DNA from: Methanobacterium sp. PtaB.Bin024
GTDB lineage: Archaea > Methanobacteriota > Methanobacteria > Methanobacteriales > Methanobacteriaceae
Length of the DNA: 35,290 nt
NCBI GenBank assembly: GCA_002067065.1
Contig: MVPY01000039.1
Span: 5,001 to 40,290, forward strand
Direction of reading: 5' to 3'
The position numbers and the translations under genes are program-made. Position 1 is the stretch's first letter. Each line of letters opens with the position of its first letter. Of this stretch, positions 18,093-33,555 are shown piece by piece. The notes below the pieces were generated by a model. That model was given only the letters and a program-made list of their open reading frames with translations, had not been told where the DNA came from and did not search any database.

Positions 18093-19145
18093 TTATCTTT
18101 TGGGTGGTGTAATGTATATTTTTCCCTTAATCTCAACTACTTCCACCTGATCTCCAATATTTATTTCTGACATTCTAGGCAAGATATCCAGATCCAGGGG
18201 TTGATAAGTTTCAGGGTGAAGTAACTGGATTTGAGTGGGCTTTTTAGAAGTCACAGTGGTAATCTTTACATCATCCCTCCTGGCTACCACTTCCAGGTTG
18301 GAATATTCACGCCAGGATAAGGATGTTTTATCCATTGTTTTAAGGTCTTGGATTGTGATCTTTCGACCATTTATATCAATTATCTGACCAACATGTTCTC
18401 CATGGGTTAGAAAGTCTCCTTTCTGGAAAAAGGGAAGGCGCAGGGATATCCATATCCTGTATAAGTCCTTACCAGTAGATTTGTCCCTACCCATAAGGCG
18501 GGGTGATTCTCCAAGTATTCCACCCATATTCTCTTTAAGGGAATTTGAAATCTTCCGAGCTGCTTTCAAGGAGCCCAAATAGTAATCTATTCCCTCTTTA
18601 AGTTCTAATCTCTGGGAAAGATAAGCCATACGGTTTTTAGGGAATAGTTTCTCCAGTTGATGTTTAATGATTTCATCAGCACTCTGGATCTCATCAGATT
18701 CTAAGGATCTATCATCTGCTCTTAATTGCAGTACTGCTTCATAGTAACCTGAGACATATTTACTGCATTCAGGACAGACACTTCGGTTAAGTTTGACATT
18801 TAGTTTATATTCCCTTTTTGTGGGCACTCCTACAACTTTACCACTGGCGATCACCAGTATTTCCAGGATGGAACCCTTCTGATTAAGCAGATCTATTTCC
18901 AGCACCACATCATCGGCATCTTCATCAGGAACTGATTCACGGACTATGGTTTCTGCAATAAGTTCTTCCTCAGATTGTCCTGTTTCCATCCATTTATCAC
19001 CAACATGGGTGGCAGAACAGTGTGCGCACAGTTCAACCTCTAATTCTGGAGGAATATGTATCAAACTGTTTCCAGCAGCAAAACATGTTTTGCAAAGGCC
19101 CTTAAACAGTTCTTCGTCTTCTTTACCACACTCAATACAGAACAT
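18093..19145 (-). CDS. nmd3: NMD3-family protein
   Basis: 350 residues. The N-terminus carries treble-clef/zinc cysteine pairs: C3 and C6, C18 and C21, C40 and C43, then a later CPEC pair (about residues 122-125). This is the NMD3 zinc region. Downstream parts (SLKAARKISNSLKENMGGIL, and a C-terminal beta-rich domain with the GDFLTHGEHVGQI segment) match archaeal NMD3 proteins. In eukaryotes Nmd3 is the 60S subunit export adaptor. Archaea have no nucleus, so a late large-subunit assembly or quality-control role is the usual inference. The gene sits 67 nt before tyrS and 76 nt after aIF2-beta in one minus-strand block. The ribosome binding site is weak. Confidence 0.88.
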   Translation of the reverse strand: MFCIECGKEDEELFKGLCKTCFAAGNSLIHIPPELEVELCAHCSATHVGDKWMETGQSEEELIAETIVRESVPDEDADDVVLEIDLLNQKGSILEILVIASGKVVGVPTKREYKLNVKLNRSVCPECSKYVSGYYEAVLQLRADDRSLESDEIQSADEIIKHQLEKLFPKNRMAYLSQRLELKEGIDYYLGSLKAARKISNSLKENMGGILGESPRLMGRDKSTGKDLYRIWISLRLPFFQKGDFLTHGEHVGQIIDINGRKITIQDLKTMDKTSLSWREYSNLEVVARRDDVKITTVTSKKPTQIQLLHPETYQPLDLDILPRMSEINIGDQVEVVEIKGKIYITPPKR

Positions 19146-19221
19146 AGTATCTAATCTTTAAATTTTCAGTATCCAATCAATAGAATTTGTAGTTTAAAAA
19201 AGAATTAAATAAAAAAGGGAA

Positions 19222-19629
19222 TTAAAGGGTTTTCAGTGGAGCCTTAGCACCGCAGGCCTCACATTTGAGGATGAAGATACGGTCTTCCCTTATGATCCTG
19301 GTGTCGGGACGGTTGCACTCATGACACATGATGAAACGTTTCACATAGTCGTCCATCCGGTCATTGATTAAGTAATGGGTGAACTTTCCCTGCATTATGG
19401 CCCGGTTTCCTTCCAGGTTTCCAGCTGTACCCAATTCTCTTAAAAGGAATTTAAGAACATGTTGGGGGTCTCTGTTCATGGCATCAGCCACTTCACCAAA
19501 GTTCTGAATAATTGTACGGTTTCCCTGGATTATGGAGTAGGCCTTAGGCACAGAGAATCTTTTGGTTTCACGTGCCTGTGGGGGGATCTGTTTAACGGCT
19601 CTATCCAGTAATTCTTCATAATCGCTCAT
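19222..19629 (-). CDS. Translation initiation factor aIF2, beta subunit
   Basis: 135 residues, full family length. The central fold (KAYSIIQGNRTIIQNF; KFLLRELGTAGNLEGN) and the C-terminal zinc ribbon with C102, C105, C123 and C126 are those of aIF2-beta. It helps deliver methionyl initiator tRNA to the small subunit as part of the aIF2 heterotrimer. A strong GGAGGT ribosome binding site lies 7 nt before the ATG. It lies 84 nt downstream of mcm and upstream of nmd3 on the same strand; these may share a transcript. Confidence 0.96.
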   Translation of the reverse strand: MSDYEELLDRAVKQIPPQARETKRFSVPKAYSIIQGNRTIIQNFGEVADAMNRDPQHVLKFLLRELGTAGNLEGNRAIMQGKFTHYLINDRMDDYVKRFIMCHECNRPDTRIIREDRIFILKCEACGAKAPLKTL

Positions 19630-19713
19630 ATTTATACCTCCATAAATAGAATTTCATAAAAACTCGTTAAATGAATTTAGCTTGAATCTAGAAAAATTTA
19701 AGATATTTCCAGC

Positions 19714-21726
<2,013 letters not shown>

Positions 21727-22151
21727 CGTCTAACTATAATCTTTTCTATTATTAAATTTTACCCATTGAAACTTAAAGATAGTATCTGGCTTGAAATCAG
21801 ATAAAAATCCATTATTACTGCTGTAATTAATATTAATTATTTGCTAACTTAAATTTAATATAATGGGGCCTTATTATAATGTAATGGGGGTGTGTTATAA
21901 TGAATTCCTTCTATATTAGTAATAAATTTATTTATATAATTAATAAAACAGTTATTTTAAAACTGGGATTAATATACTGAATTTTATTAGGTAGAAATAA
22001 ATAATAATAGGGGATAAATGATAAAAGTGATTAAGTATAATGACATGTAACTGATAAATTGATTTATTATTCGTTGATGTGGGATTTAGTTCCCATAAAT
22101 TGTGATTAACATGAGTTTTAGTTTAACTAATTCCTTCATAAAGGTGAATAA
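21727..22151. other. 425-bp divergent spacer between mcm and the 22152 gene
   Basis: AT-rich with no convincing gene or tRNA on either strand. It must hold the promoters of mcm (minus) and of the 22152 gene (plus). Its most marked structure is the imperfect 21-bp direct repeat at 21861-21902. I see no set of repeated ORB-like elements that would mark it as a replication origin. Confidence 0.6.
21861..21902. repeat. Two-unit 21-bp direct repeat upstream of mcm
   Basis: Units 21861-21881 and 21882-21902 both begin TAATGGGG and end TATAATG, with six variable bases between. The 21-bp period is two helical turns, placing both copies on one DNA face, as expected for a regulator site. It is 135 bp from the mcm ATG and 250 bp from the 22152 ATG, so its target is unclear. 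Confidence 0.6.
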
Positions 22152-22592
22152 ATGAAAAGATCAAGATTGAGAATGTTTAAGGTCACTTCCATGACTATAT
22201 CGGTTTTGGGGGTGTTGATGATAGTGGCCACAGTGGCCATACTGGCTTACTTTGGATTCCAATCACTTTCCTCTTTTATATCTGACGATGCCAGCAATAG
22301 TAATGCTAATGATGAATTAGCATCTATTAAATCTGATTATGCAACTTTAGAAGCCCAATATAATGATTTGGAGGTGCAAGTGGAGGCAACTAATGACAAA
22401 GATCTGATTGCTGAATTTGATAATGCAAAAATAGAGCTGGTAGACGCAGATCAAGCCATCACTGATGTTGAAAGTGCAATTGCTGTTGGTAAATCGCCTG
22501 ATGTAGTAAATGAAAGACTTGAAGAAGCCAAGTCTCAACTGCAAACGGCTAAATCAAGTTTAGTTACTATAAGGTCTCAAGTATCAGGGTGA
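22152..22592 (+). CDS. Membrane-anchored coiled-coil protein, unknown function
   Basis: 146 residues. A basic N-terminus (MKRSRLRMFK) precedes one hydrophobic helix (about 14-36), then an Asp/Asn/Ser-rich linker and a long acidic helical part (about 55-140, DELASIKSDYATLEAQYNDL and similar heptads) with strong coiled-coil character. This suggests a protein anchored in the membrane with an outward or inward rod-like domain; the positive N-terminus favours outside. I recognise no family; such sequences are easily mismatched to other coiled coils. The ATG has an excellent AAGGTGAAT ribosome binding site. It is flanked by divergent mcm and convergent rlmE, so it is a single-gene unit. Confidence 0.7.
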   Translation: MKRSRLRMFKVTSMTISVLGVLMIVATVAILAYFGFQSLSSFISDDASNSNANDELASIKSDYATLEAQYNDLEVQVEATNDKDLIAEFDNAKIELVDADQAITDVESAIAVGKSPDVVNERLEEAKSQLQTAKSSLVTIRSQVSG

Positions 22593-22645
22593 GGGCAATA
22601 GATAAAGTTAATTAATTAGCTCCTTATTACTTATTGCCTAATCCT

Positions 22646-22683
22646 TTTTTAATTCTATTGGCCTTATTTTTAATTCTATTGGC
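22646..22683 (+). terminator. Tandem T-tract repeat between convergent genes
   Basis: TTTTTAATTCTATTGGC occurs exactly twice (22646-22662 and 22667-22683) with a 21-bp period, each copy starting with a T run. It follows the 22152 gene and precedes the 3' end of rlmE. A duplicated oligo-T terminator is the simplest reading. Confidence 0.5.
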
Positions 22684-22705
22684 AGTATGATCTGTTTAGT
22701 TAATG

Positions 22706-23329
22706 TTAATTTTTTCTTTCTTCCCTTCTGAAACCTCTGCCCACTATGTACATTTCTCCACTTTTTTTCTTGGAAGAAGGAGGTTTAGTGGTTTTAACTG
22801 TTTGAAACTTTTTTTTAATATCTTTAAGGAGTTCTGGATATCCTTCACCCTGGAAAACTTTCATAATGAGGTTACCTTTATATTTTAGGATTTCATCACT
22901 TATCTGCAGAACACTCTGTGCCAGATCAATGGATCTGAGCTGATCCAGATCTTTTATTCCAGATAGTTTCGGGGAGGCATCAGATATGATAACATGGGTT
23001 TTACCCTGTAGTGTGCGTTGGATTTCTTCAAGAGTGTCTTTCTGGGTGAAATCTCCTTTTATGCTCCAAAAATTATCTTCATCAAATGTTTTTATTCGAT
23101 TAAGATCCACTGCCACCACCAAACCGTCTTCACCCACAGCTTCAAGGGCTACCTGCGACCATCCACCTGGAGCAGCCCCTAAATCAACAACTAAGTCGCC
23201 TTTTTTAATTATTTTAAATTTACGATTTAACTGCAGTAGTTTAAACGAAGCCCTAGAACGATAGTCCTGTTTTTTAGCTTTCTTATAATATTCTTCATTC
23301 TTCCGTTCTTGGTTCCATCTTCGACTCAT
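22706..23329 (-). CDS. rlmE: Ribosomal RNA 2'-O-ribose methyltransferase, RlmE/FtsJ family
   Basis: 207 residues. Motifs: RSRASFKLLQLN (24-35, containing the first catalytic Lys), VDLGAAPGGWSQVA (48-61, SAM site), SDASPKLSG (catalytic Asp) and LIMKVFQGEGYPELL (second Lys). These match the K-D-K-E tetrad of RrmJ/FtsJ enzymes, which methylate U2552 in the A loop of 23S rRNA in bacteria. Archaeal relatives are expected to target the equivalent base; this is inferred. The ribosome binding site AAGGAGAAG lies before the ATG. A phosphoesterase gene lies 127 nt upstream on the same strand. Confidence 0.93.
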   Translation of the reverse strand: MSRRWNQERKNEEYYKKAKKQDYRSRASFKLLQLNRKFKIIKKGDLVVDLGAAPGGWSQVALEAVGEDGLVVAVDLNRIKTFDEDNFWSIKGDFTQKDTLEEIQRTLQGKTHVIISDASPKLSGIKDLDQLRSIDLAQSVLQISDEILKYKGNLIMKVFQGEGYPELLKDIKKKFQTVKTTKPPSSKKKSGEMYIVGRGFRREERKN

Positions 23330-23456
23330 TTGCTTTTCTTCTCCTTAACTGCAGGGTTTATTCTCATTTTGAGGGGGTTATCATTTGATTTAGGATTTAT
23401 TTTTATTTGGGGATGTGATTTTTTAATTTGGTTTATTTTTATTCTAGATTTTTAAT

Positions 23457-23978
23457 TCAGGGTTTTTTGAAATTGAGGGCTTTACAGACAGGATCTCCAA
23501 TTTTAACAATCTTGGCATCTAATTGGCCATCCTCAATTTCTATGATCATTACTGAAGGATCTGAGAGTCGGGGAACTGTGGGACTTCCGGGGTTCAGTAA
23601 GAGCATATCTGGTAACTCTTTGATGAAAGACCAGTGAGTATGGCCGGTAATCAAAACTTCCACATCCATTTCCAGACCAATATAACGTAATTGTTGGGTA
23701 TCTCCCCTTGGATAAACTTCTCCGTGCGTTAAACCAATTTTAATGCCTTCAAGATCTAATTTTTTCCTTTGAGGAAGTTTCAGACCAATATAACGATCCA
23801 TGTTACCCTGAACACATACCGTAGGTTTCATTGATTCTAACTGTTTTTTAACTGAAAGAGAAACAAGATCCCCTGCATGTAATATGAGATCAACATCTTG
23901 AAAAACTTCAAATACTATTTCAGGAATACTTTCTGCTCTTTCAGGGATGTGAGTGTCGGATATAACACCAATTAACAT
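23457..23978 (-). CDS. YfcE/MJ0936-type metallophosphoesterase
   Basis: 173 residues with all calcineurin-like metal motifs in order: ISDTHIPE (D-x-H, about 6-13), LHAGDLVS (GD, about 34-41), VQGNMDR (GN-D, about 56-62), THGEVYP (H) and ITGHTHWS (GHTH). This short single-domain type includes E. coli YfcE and M. jannaschii MJ0936, which hydrolyse phosphodiesters such as bis-pNPP using Mn or Ni; natural substrates are unknown. Its AGGAGAT ribosome binding site is strong. It lies upstream of rlmE and is divergent from topA, across a 274-bp spacer. Confidence 0.92.
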   Translation of the reverse strand: MLIGVISDTHIPERAESIPEIVFEVFQDVDLILHAGDLVSLSVKKQLESMKPTVCVQGNMDRYIGLKLPQRKKLDLEGIKIGLTHGEVYPRGDTQQLRYIGLEMDVEVLITGHTHWSFIKELPDMLLLNPGSPTVPRLSDPSVMIIEIEDGQLDAKIVKIGDPVCKALNFKKP

Positions 23979-24252
23979 TTTAATCTCCTATAAAATCTGG
24001 GTTAATGTGAAATTCTGATTTTACTTGCAAGATATAGAATTTGCATGTTTTGGTAATTCTTATAATTAAGATTTTTATTGTCAAGTTCTTTATAAGATCA
24101 ACATTAATATCTGCATCATCAACTGCAATAACATTTATTATAATCTAATATCATCAATTATATTCGATGGGAATAATATCATCATGATTAAACTGATAGA
24201 TAATTATTATTAATATTATAATAGTTATTATTTAATTGTCCAAGTGATTTTT

Positions 24253-26400
24253 ATGCATGAAGTTGTAGTATGCGAAAAACCAAAGGCTTCAGAGAAGATA
24301 GCCGGCGCAATACCAGGTAAAGCTGTAAAAAAGAGTTATAAGCGGGTACCTTACTATGAAATTGAAGAAAATGGTAAAAAAACCACAGTACTCTCTGCTG
24401 TAGGTCATTTATACTCTCTGTCACCTTTGAAGAAGGAAAAAGGCCGTATGTTTGAAGTGGGATGGGTCCCGCTCTATGAAAAGGATAAGAGCAAAAAATA
24501 TGTTAAAAATTATATCGATGCCATAAAGAAGTTCTCTAAAAATGCTGATCGTTTTATTCATGCTTGTGATTATGATATTGAAGGTACATTAATAGGTTTC
24601 AATGCTTTAAAATATGCTTGTGGGCAGGAAAGTATTGATAAAGCAGTACGTATGAAATTCTCCACATTAACCAAGGAAGATCTCTTAAAAGCTTATAATG
24701 AACCCATAGACTTGGATTTTAATCAGGTAGACAGTGGAGAGGCCAGGCATGTTCTGGATTTTATTTTTGGAGTAAACATATCTAAATACCTCACTGATTC
24801 AGTGATGAAAGCTACCAGTCGTTACATACAACTTTCTGCAGGAAGAGTACAAACCCCAACCCTTGCCATTCTGGTGGAAAGGGAGAAAGAAATTCAAAAT
24901 TTCATTCCTGAGCCTTATTGGCTCATAAAGGCGGAGATTGAAGGGGACATAATTGCTGACCATAAAAAGGGAAAAATATTCGATAAAAAAGTTCAGGAGG
25001 AGATACTGGCTGATTGTGAGGGTAAAGATGCCCTGGTAAGCAAAATAAACATTAAAAAAACTCCGCAATTGCCTCCAGTGCCCTTTGACTTGGGTTCATT
25101 GCAGTCTGAAGCATACGGTGTATTTGGGTTCAGTCCCAAGAAAACTCAATCCATTGCTCAGAACTTGTATGCTGAAGGTTACACCTCTTACCCCCGTACA
25201 TCTTCCCAGAAATTACCCCCTAGTATTGGATATAAAAAGATACTGGGCAAACTGAAAAAGAATGCTGCATTCAAAAAACAGATCGAGAAGTTGAAAGAAC
25301 CAATAAAACCTCGTGAAGGTAAGAAAACAGATGAAGCTCACCCTGCTATCCACCCCACAGGTTTGGTTCCTAAAGGACTGGGAAGAGATTACCAGAAATT
25401 ATACGAACTTATTGTCTACCGTTTCATCAGTGTTTTCGGTGAAAACGGCATCATGGAAACCATGAAGACAGAATTAGATATTGGGGGTCAGCCATTCAGT
25501 TTCAGCAGGAAAAGAATGGCTAAAATGGGATGGAGAGAACATTACCCATACCGCAAGGTTGAAAATGATGAGTTTCCGGCTCTAAAAGAGAAAGATAGTT
25601 TGGATGCTCTGGCATATTCGGAGGAAAAAGAGACTAAACCTCCTGCCAGGTACAATCAGGCTTCACTTATCCGGGAACTGGAAAAAAGAGGACTTGGAAC
25701 AAAATCCACACGGGCGAACATCATATCTATCTTGTATGATAGGAAATATGTGGAGGGTAAGAAGATCTCAGTTAACCAGCTGGGAGAACACCTTATTGAT
25801 ACTCTTAAAAAATATTCAGAGAAGATCACCAGTGAAGAGCTCACCCGTGAATTTGAAACCAAATTAGATGGCATAATGAAGGCGGAAGTTAAAAAAGATA
25901 AGATAATAGCTGAAGCCAAGTCAGAAGTAAGTTCTATACTGGATGATATCGATGCAAACAAGATCAAAATAGGGGAAGAACTATACGCTGCCTACAGGGA
26001 AAGCATGATAGTGGGTAAATGTAAATGTGGTGGCAACCTCATCATGATTAACTCCCCAAAAGGAGGGAGTTTCGTGGGTTGTACTTCTTATCCTGAGTGT
26101 AAATCAACTTATTCAATGCCTCGTGGAGCTACGGTCCTCAAAACAAAATGTGAGGAATGTGGCCTGCCAATGATATCCTTTGGAAAACCCAGACAAAGAG
26201 CCTGCATGGATCCCAAATGTGGACGTGACGGTGAAGAACCTACACAAAACGAGGTTGTGGGTGTATGCCCAGAATGTGGAAAGGATCTCATTAAAAGAAG
26301 GGGCCGTTATGGTGAATTTGTAGGATGCAGTGGTTTCCCACGATGCAGATACACTCGTTCACTGGAAGAAAAACAAGATCAAAAATCTGAGAAAACTTGA
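24253..26400 (+). CDS. topA: DNA topoisomerase I (type IA)
   Basis: 715 residues from the ATG at 24253 (an in-frame GTG at 24244 is less likely). The Toprim part has VCEKPKASEKIA at the N-terminus and the acidic DYDIEG (106-111). The active-site tyrosine is Y313 in TSYPRTSSQKLPP, followed by the conserved DEAHPAIHPTG. The C-terminus carries three cysteine clusters: one CxC...C type, one CEEC...C type and a final CPEC...C...C, as in archaeal topoisomerases that use zinc ribbons for single-strand binding. It relaxes negative supercoils. No reverse-gyrase helicase domain is fused, consistent with a non-hyperthermophile. It is monocistronic, with T tracts after the stop. Confidence 0.96.
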   Translation: MHEVVVCEKPKASEKIAGAIPGKAVKKSYKRVPYYEIEENGKKTTVLSAVGHLYSLSPLKKEKGRMFEVGWVPLYEKDKSKKYVKNYIDAIKKFSKNADRFIHACDYDIEGTLIGFNALKYACGQESIDKAVRMKFSTLTKEDLLKAYNEPIDLDFNQVDSGEARHVLDFIFGVNISKYLTDSVMKATSRYIQLSAGRVQTPTLAILVEREKEIQNFIPEPYWLIKAEIEGDIIADHKKGKIFDKKVQEEILADCEGKDALVSKINIKKTPQLPPVPFDLGSLQSEAYGVFGFSPKKTQSIAQNLYAEGYTSYPRTSSQKLPPSIGYKKILGKLKKNAAFKKQIEKLKEPIKPREGKKTDEAHPAIHPTGLVPKGLGRDYQKLYELIVYRFISVFGENGIMETMKTELDIGGQPFSFSRKRMAKMGWREHYPYRKVENDEFPALKEKDSLDALAYSEEKETKPPARYNQASLIRELEKRGLGTKSTRANIISILYDRKYVEGKKISVNQLGEHLIDTLKKYSEKITSEELTREFETKLDGIMKAEVKKDKIIAEAKSEVSSILDDIDANKIKIGEELYAAYRESMIVGKCKCGGNLIMINSPKGGSFVGCTSYPECKSTYSMPRGATVLKTKCEECGLPMISFGKPRQRACMDPKCGRDGEEPTQNEVVGVCPECGKDLIKRRGRYGEFVGCSGFPRCRYTRSLEEKQDQKSEKT

Positions 26401-26779
26401 AATTTAATATTATTACCTTTTTTCATTTACCTTTTTTATTTTTACTATTTTTGGCATTGTTTCGGTGCATCCGACTGATTTTCATTGGTTTTATCATCAA
26501 AGATAAAAATATCATTGATTAACCTTCACATAAGTTGTTGTTATTGTATTTAAACATCATGGTAATAAATTCAACCCAAAAAAAGTTACTTAAGCACCTG
26601 TAACAAAGGGTTATTTGGATATTCAAAGTTAGTTAGGAAGTGTTTTTATGGTATTATAACTTGTTAATAACCTCCAAAGACTTTATACTTTAAATAGTTT
26701 AAACAGTCCAATATAAGATAAATAGATAAAAACACGTTTACAAATTATCACAGGTTTAACCAAAAAGAGTAATAGGGGA
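26401..26779. other. 379-bp spacer between topA and aglB
   Basis: The first 50 nt hold topA's T-tract terminator. The remainder is AT-rich, with no convincing small ORF or structured RNA on either strand. A TATA-like AATATAAGATAAAT at about 26710-26723 could serve aglB, giving a leader of roughly 35-45 nt. I see nothing else. Confidence 0.5.
26418..26452 (+). terminator. T-tract terminator after topA
   Basis: Four T runs (26418-26423, 26432-26437, 26439-26443, 26448-26452) fall within 35 nt shortly after the topA stop. This is the usual form of an archaeal intrinsic terminator. Confidence 0.6.
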
Positions 26780-29185
<2,406 letters not shown>

Positions 29186-29323
29186 AACTCCATTCTGCCA
29201 TTTTCTTTATTTTTAATTAAAACTTTTTTAAGTGAAAAACCCTATATTAGAAATAAATGTAGTTTTTAGGATAATTCAATTATATTAAAGAATTAATATG
29301 AATTTGATATTGACAGATTATAC

Positions 29324-30439
<1,116 letters not shown>

Positions 30440-30505
30440 TCATCAAGAAAAATCAAGTAATTTTATTACAATAAATTTTAATCACAATTATGAGGTGTAA
30501 AAAAG

Positions 30506-31282
30506 ATGAAACTGGATGATATCATAGTATCAAGGGGAATTGTAGAAGGATACATGGAGGAATTATTAGATTATATGGATATGGATGTGGCCATAGGTGG
30601 AGGAGGACCATCTGGCCTCACTGCCGGTTACTACCTTGCCAAAGCCGGTCTTAAAGTTGCCCTCTTTGAGAAGAAGCTCAGTATGGGTGGTGGAATGTGG
30701 GGTGGTGGAATGATGTTCAACAAGATCGTAGTCCAGGAAGAAGGAAAACGAATCCTGGATGAAATGGGTATTAACTGCCAAGAATATCAGGAAGGTTACT
30801 ACTTGGCTGACTCCATAGAATCTGCTTCCACCCTCTGCTCAAAAGCATGTCAAGCAGGACTTAAAGTCTTCAACCTGATGGAAATTGAAGACGTGATGAT
30901 AAAAGAGAAGGGAGTGGAAGGTTTAGTGATTAATTGGAGTCCCGTTGAAATGGCAGGTCTTCATGTAGATCCCATCACCTTGGGTGCAAAAGCAGTGATA
31001 GATGCCACTGGACATCCCTGTGAGATAGTGAAAGTCCTTGAAAATAAAATGGAAGCACCCCTGAAAACTGAAACAGGAAAGATAATGGGAGAAAAATCCA
31101 TGTGGGCGGATGTGGCTGAAGGAAAAATCATGGACAATGTAAGTGAAGTGTACCCCGGATTATATGTAACTGGCATGGCAGCCAACGCAGTGCATGGTTC
31201 CCCCCGTATGGGTCCTATATTCGGAGGAATGCTATTATCTGGAGAAAAAGTTGCTGAAATACTGATTGAAAAACTGAAATAA
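30506..31282 (+). CDS. thi4: Thi4-type thiazole synthase, His form
   Basis: 258 residues. The N-terminal dinucleotide fold shows VAIGGGGPSGLTAGYYLAKAG (28-48, split by its glycine motif) and MGGGMWGGGMMFN follows. It builds the thiazole half of thiamine from NAD and glycine. At the site where the yeast enzyme has its suicidal sulfur-donor cysteine, this protein reads AGLHVDP with H153. Archaeal Thi4 proteins with His there use free sulfide, with iron, and work catalytically, so that is the expected mode. The C-terminal GSPRMGPIFGGMLLSG is typical. The GAGGTG ribosome binding site is strong. No thiamine riboswitch is visible in the 66-nt leader. Confidence 0.94.
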   Translation: MKLDDIIVSRGIVEGYMEELLDYMDMDVAIGGGGPSGLTAGYYLAKAGLKVALFEKKLSMGGGMWGGGMMFNKIVVQEEGKRILDEMGINCQEYQEGYYLADSIESASTLCSKACQAGLKVFNLMEIEDVMIKEKGVEGLVINWSPVEMAGLHVDPITLGAKAVIDATGHPCEIVKVLENKMEAPLKTETGKIMGEKSMWADVAEGKIMDNVSEVYPGLYVTGMAANAVHGSPRMGPIFGGMLLSGEKVAEILIEKLK

Positions 31283-31372
31283 AACATTCAGATGATCTCA
31301 AAATAAAACGTTCAGGGTATTCAAATTAACATTAAAATAAATTAACTGAATAGATAAGAACGGACTTAAGAA

Positions 31373-31912
31373 ATGATAATACTACTCACAGGAACTCCAG
31401 GAACCGGTAAAACCACCATATCGCCTTTACTGGTAGAAGAGTTGAACTGCACACTCATTGACATTAATCAACTCGTTGATGAAAAACAACTCTACACAGG
31501 ATTAGATGCCAAAAAAGGTTATAAAGTTGTGGATATGGCTGCTTTAGAGGGAGAACTTCAAAAGATCATTGATAAAAAGGAAGATGATCTGTGTGTGATA
31601 ATTGAAGGACATCTTTCCCACTATTTCCCTCTGGCAGATTTTGTGATTGTTCTGCGAACAGAGCCCAGTGTCCTTGAAGAGAGACTCACAAAAAGGGATT
31701 GGGAATCATCCAAGATCCACGAAAACCTGGAGGCAGAAGCCCTGGATATCTGCACCTGGGAGGCCTACCAAACACATGGTTCAAGGGTGCATGAGGTGGA
31801 TACCACTAATATAACTCCACAAAAAGCAGTTAACATAATTCTAAAGATTATATATGGAGAAAAATCACATCCGCCTGGTGATATAGATTTTTCAGGGTTT
31901 TTAACTGGATAA
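31373..31912 (+). CDS. AK6/Fap7-type (hCINAP-like) adenylate kinase
   Basis: 179 residues. The P-loop TGTPGTGKTT (6-15) is followed by DINQLVDEKQLYTGLD and the substrate segment VIIEGHLSHYFPLAD, then RLTKRDW and a C-terminal helix. This is the AK6/Fap7 family, distinct from classical adenylate kinase by its short lid. The eukaryotic protein binds ribosomal protein uS11 and is needed for late 18S rRNA processing; archaeal homologues bind the archaeal counterpart. The final 20 residues (HPPGDIDFSGFLTG) extend past the usual end. The ATG lies 90 nt after thi4; the neighbouring RNase P and ribosomal genes fit a ribosome-assembly role. Confidence 0.88.
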   Translation: MIILLTGTPGTGKTTISPLLVEELNCTLIDINQLVDEKQLYTGLDAKKGYKVVDMAALEGELQKIIDKKEDDLCVIIEGHLSHYFPLADFVIVLRTEPSVLEERLTKRDWESSKIHENLEAEALDICTWEAYQTHGSRVHEVDTTNITPQKAVNIILKIIYGEKSHPPGDIDFSGFLTG

Positions 31913-32022
31913 AACCTCTAAGGGCTTTGAGAATTATGTAGATAATTGTTGGGGAAAGCTTTTTAAGGGGCAAAGTAGTAAACTGTAATATTATTCTTAA
32001 GTACACCCTCAGGTTTTTAGGA

Positions 32023-32102
32023 ATTAACCCCTATGAGTTACACTCCTGATGAAACTTAAGATCTCCGTATTCTGGCATTTATATGTTCCACAAGGGGTTA
32101 AT
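32023..32102 (+). promoter_or_regulatory. Inverted repeat covering the rnp4 ribosome binding site
   Basis: ATTAACCCCT (32023-32032) and AGGGGTTAAT (32093-32102) are perfect 10-bp complements, 60 nt apart. The second arm includes the AAGGGG ribosome binding site 8 nt before the TTG start of rnp4. A small hairpin (GAGT-TAC-ACTC, about 32035-32045) lies in the loop. A TATA-like AATATTATT at about 31987-31995 would start transcription just before the first arm. I infer possible translational control; no structure was computed. Confidence 0.45.
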
Positions 32103-32105
32103 AAT

Positions 32106-32706
<601 letters not shown>

Positions 32707-32716
32707 GAGAAATAAT

Positions 32717-33154
<438 letters not shown>

Positions 33155-33204
33155 GGAATATATAATCAATTTAATAAGGATACTAAAAAGAGAGGAGGTA
33201 TAAG

Positions 33205-33551
<347 letters not shown>

Positions 33552-33555
<4 letters not shown>

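Noticed and set aside
21727..22151. Replication origin next to mcm
   Set aside because: No cdc6/orc1 gene or repeated ORB-type elements are visible; one 21-bp direct repeat is not enough.
24799..25068. Minus-strand frame inside topA
   Set aside because: It lies wholly within the topoisomerase coding sequence and has no supporting motif.
30440..30505. Thiamine (TPP) riboswitch before thi4
   Set aside because: The 66-nt spacer is too short and lacks the conserved CTGAGA and related TPP-riboswitch elements.
31277..31315. Direct repeat AAATAAAACATTCAG / AAATAAAACGTTCAG after thi4
   Set aside because: The first copy overlaps the thi4 stop codon and the repeat has only two units in AT-rich DNA; slippage is sufficient explanation.
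32049..32105. Upstream ATG start for rnp4
   Set aside because: The added 19 residues do not resemble RNase P component 4, and the AAGGGG site favours TTG 32106.
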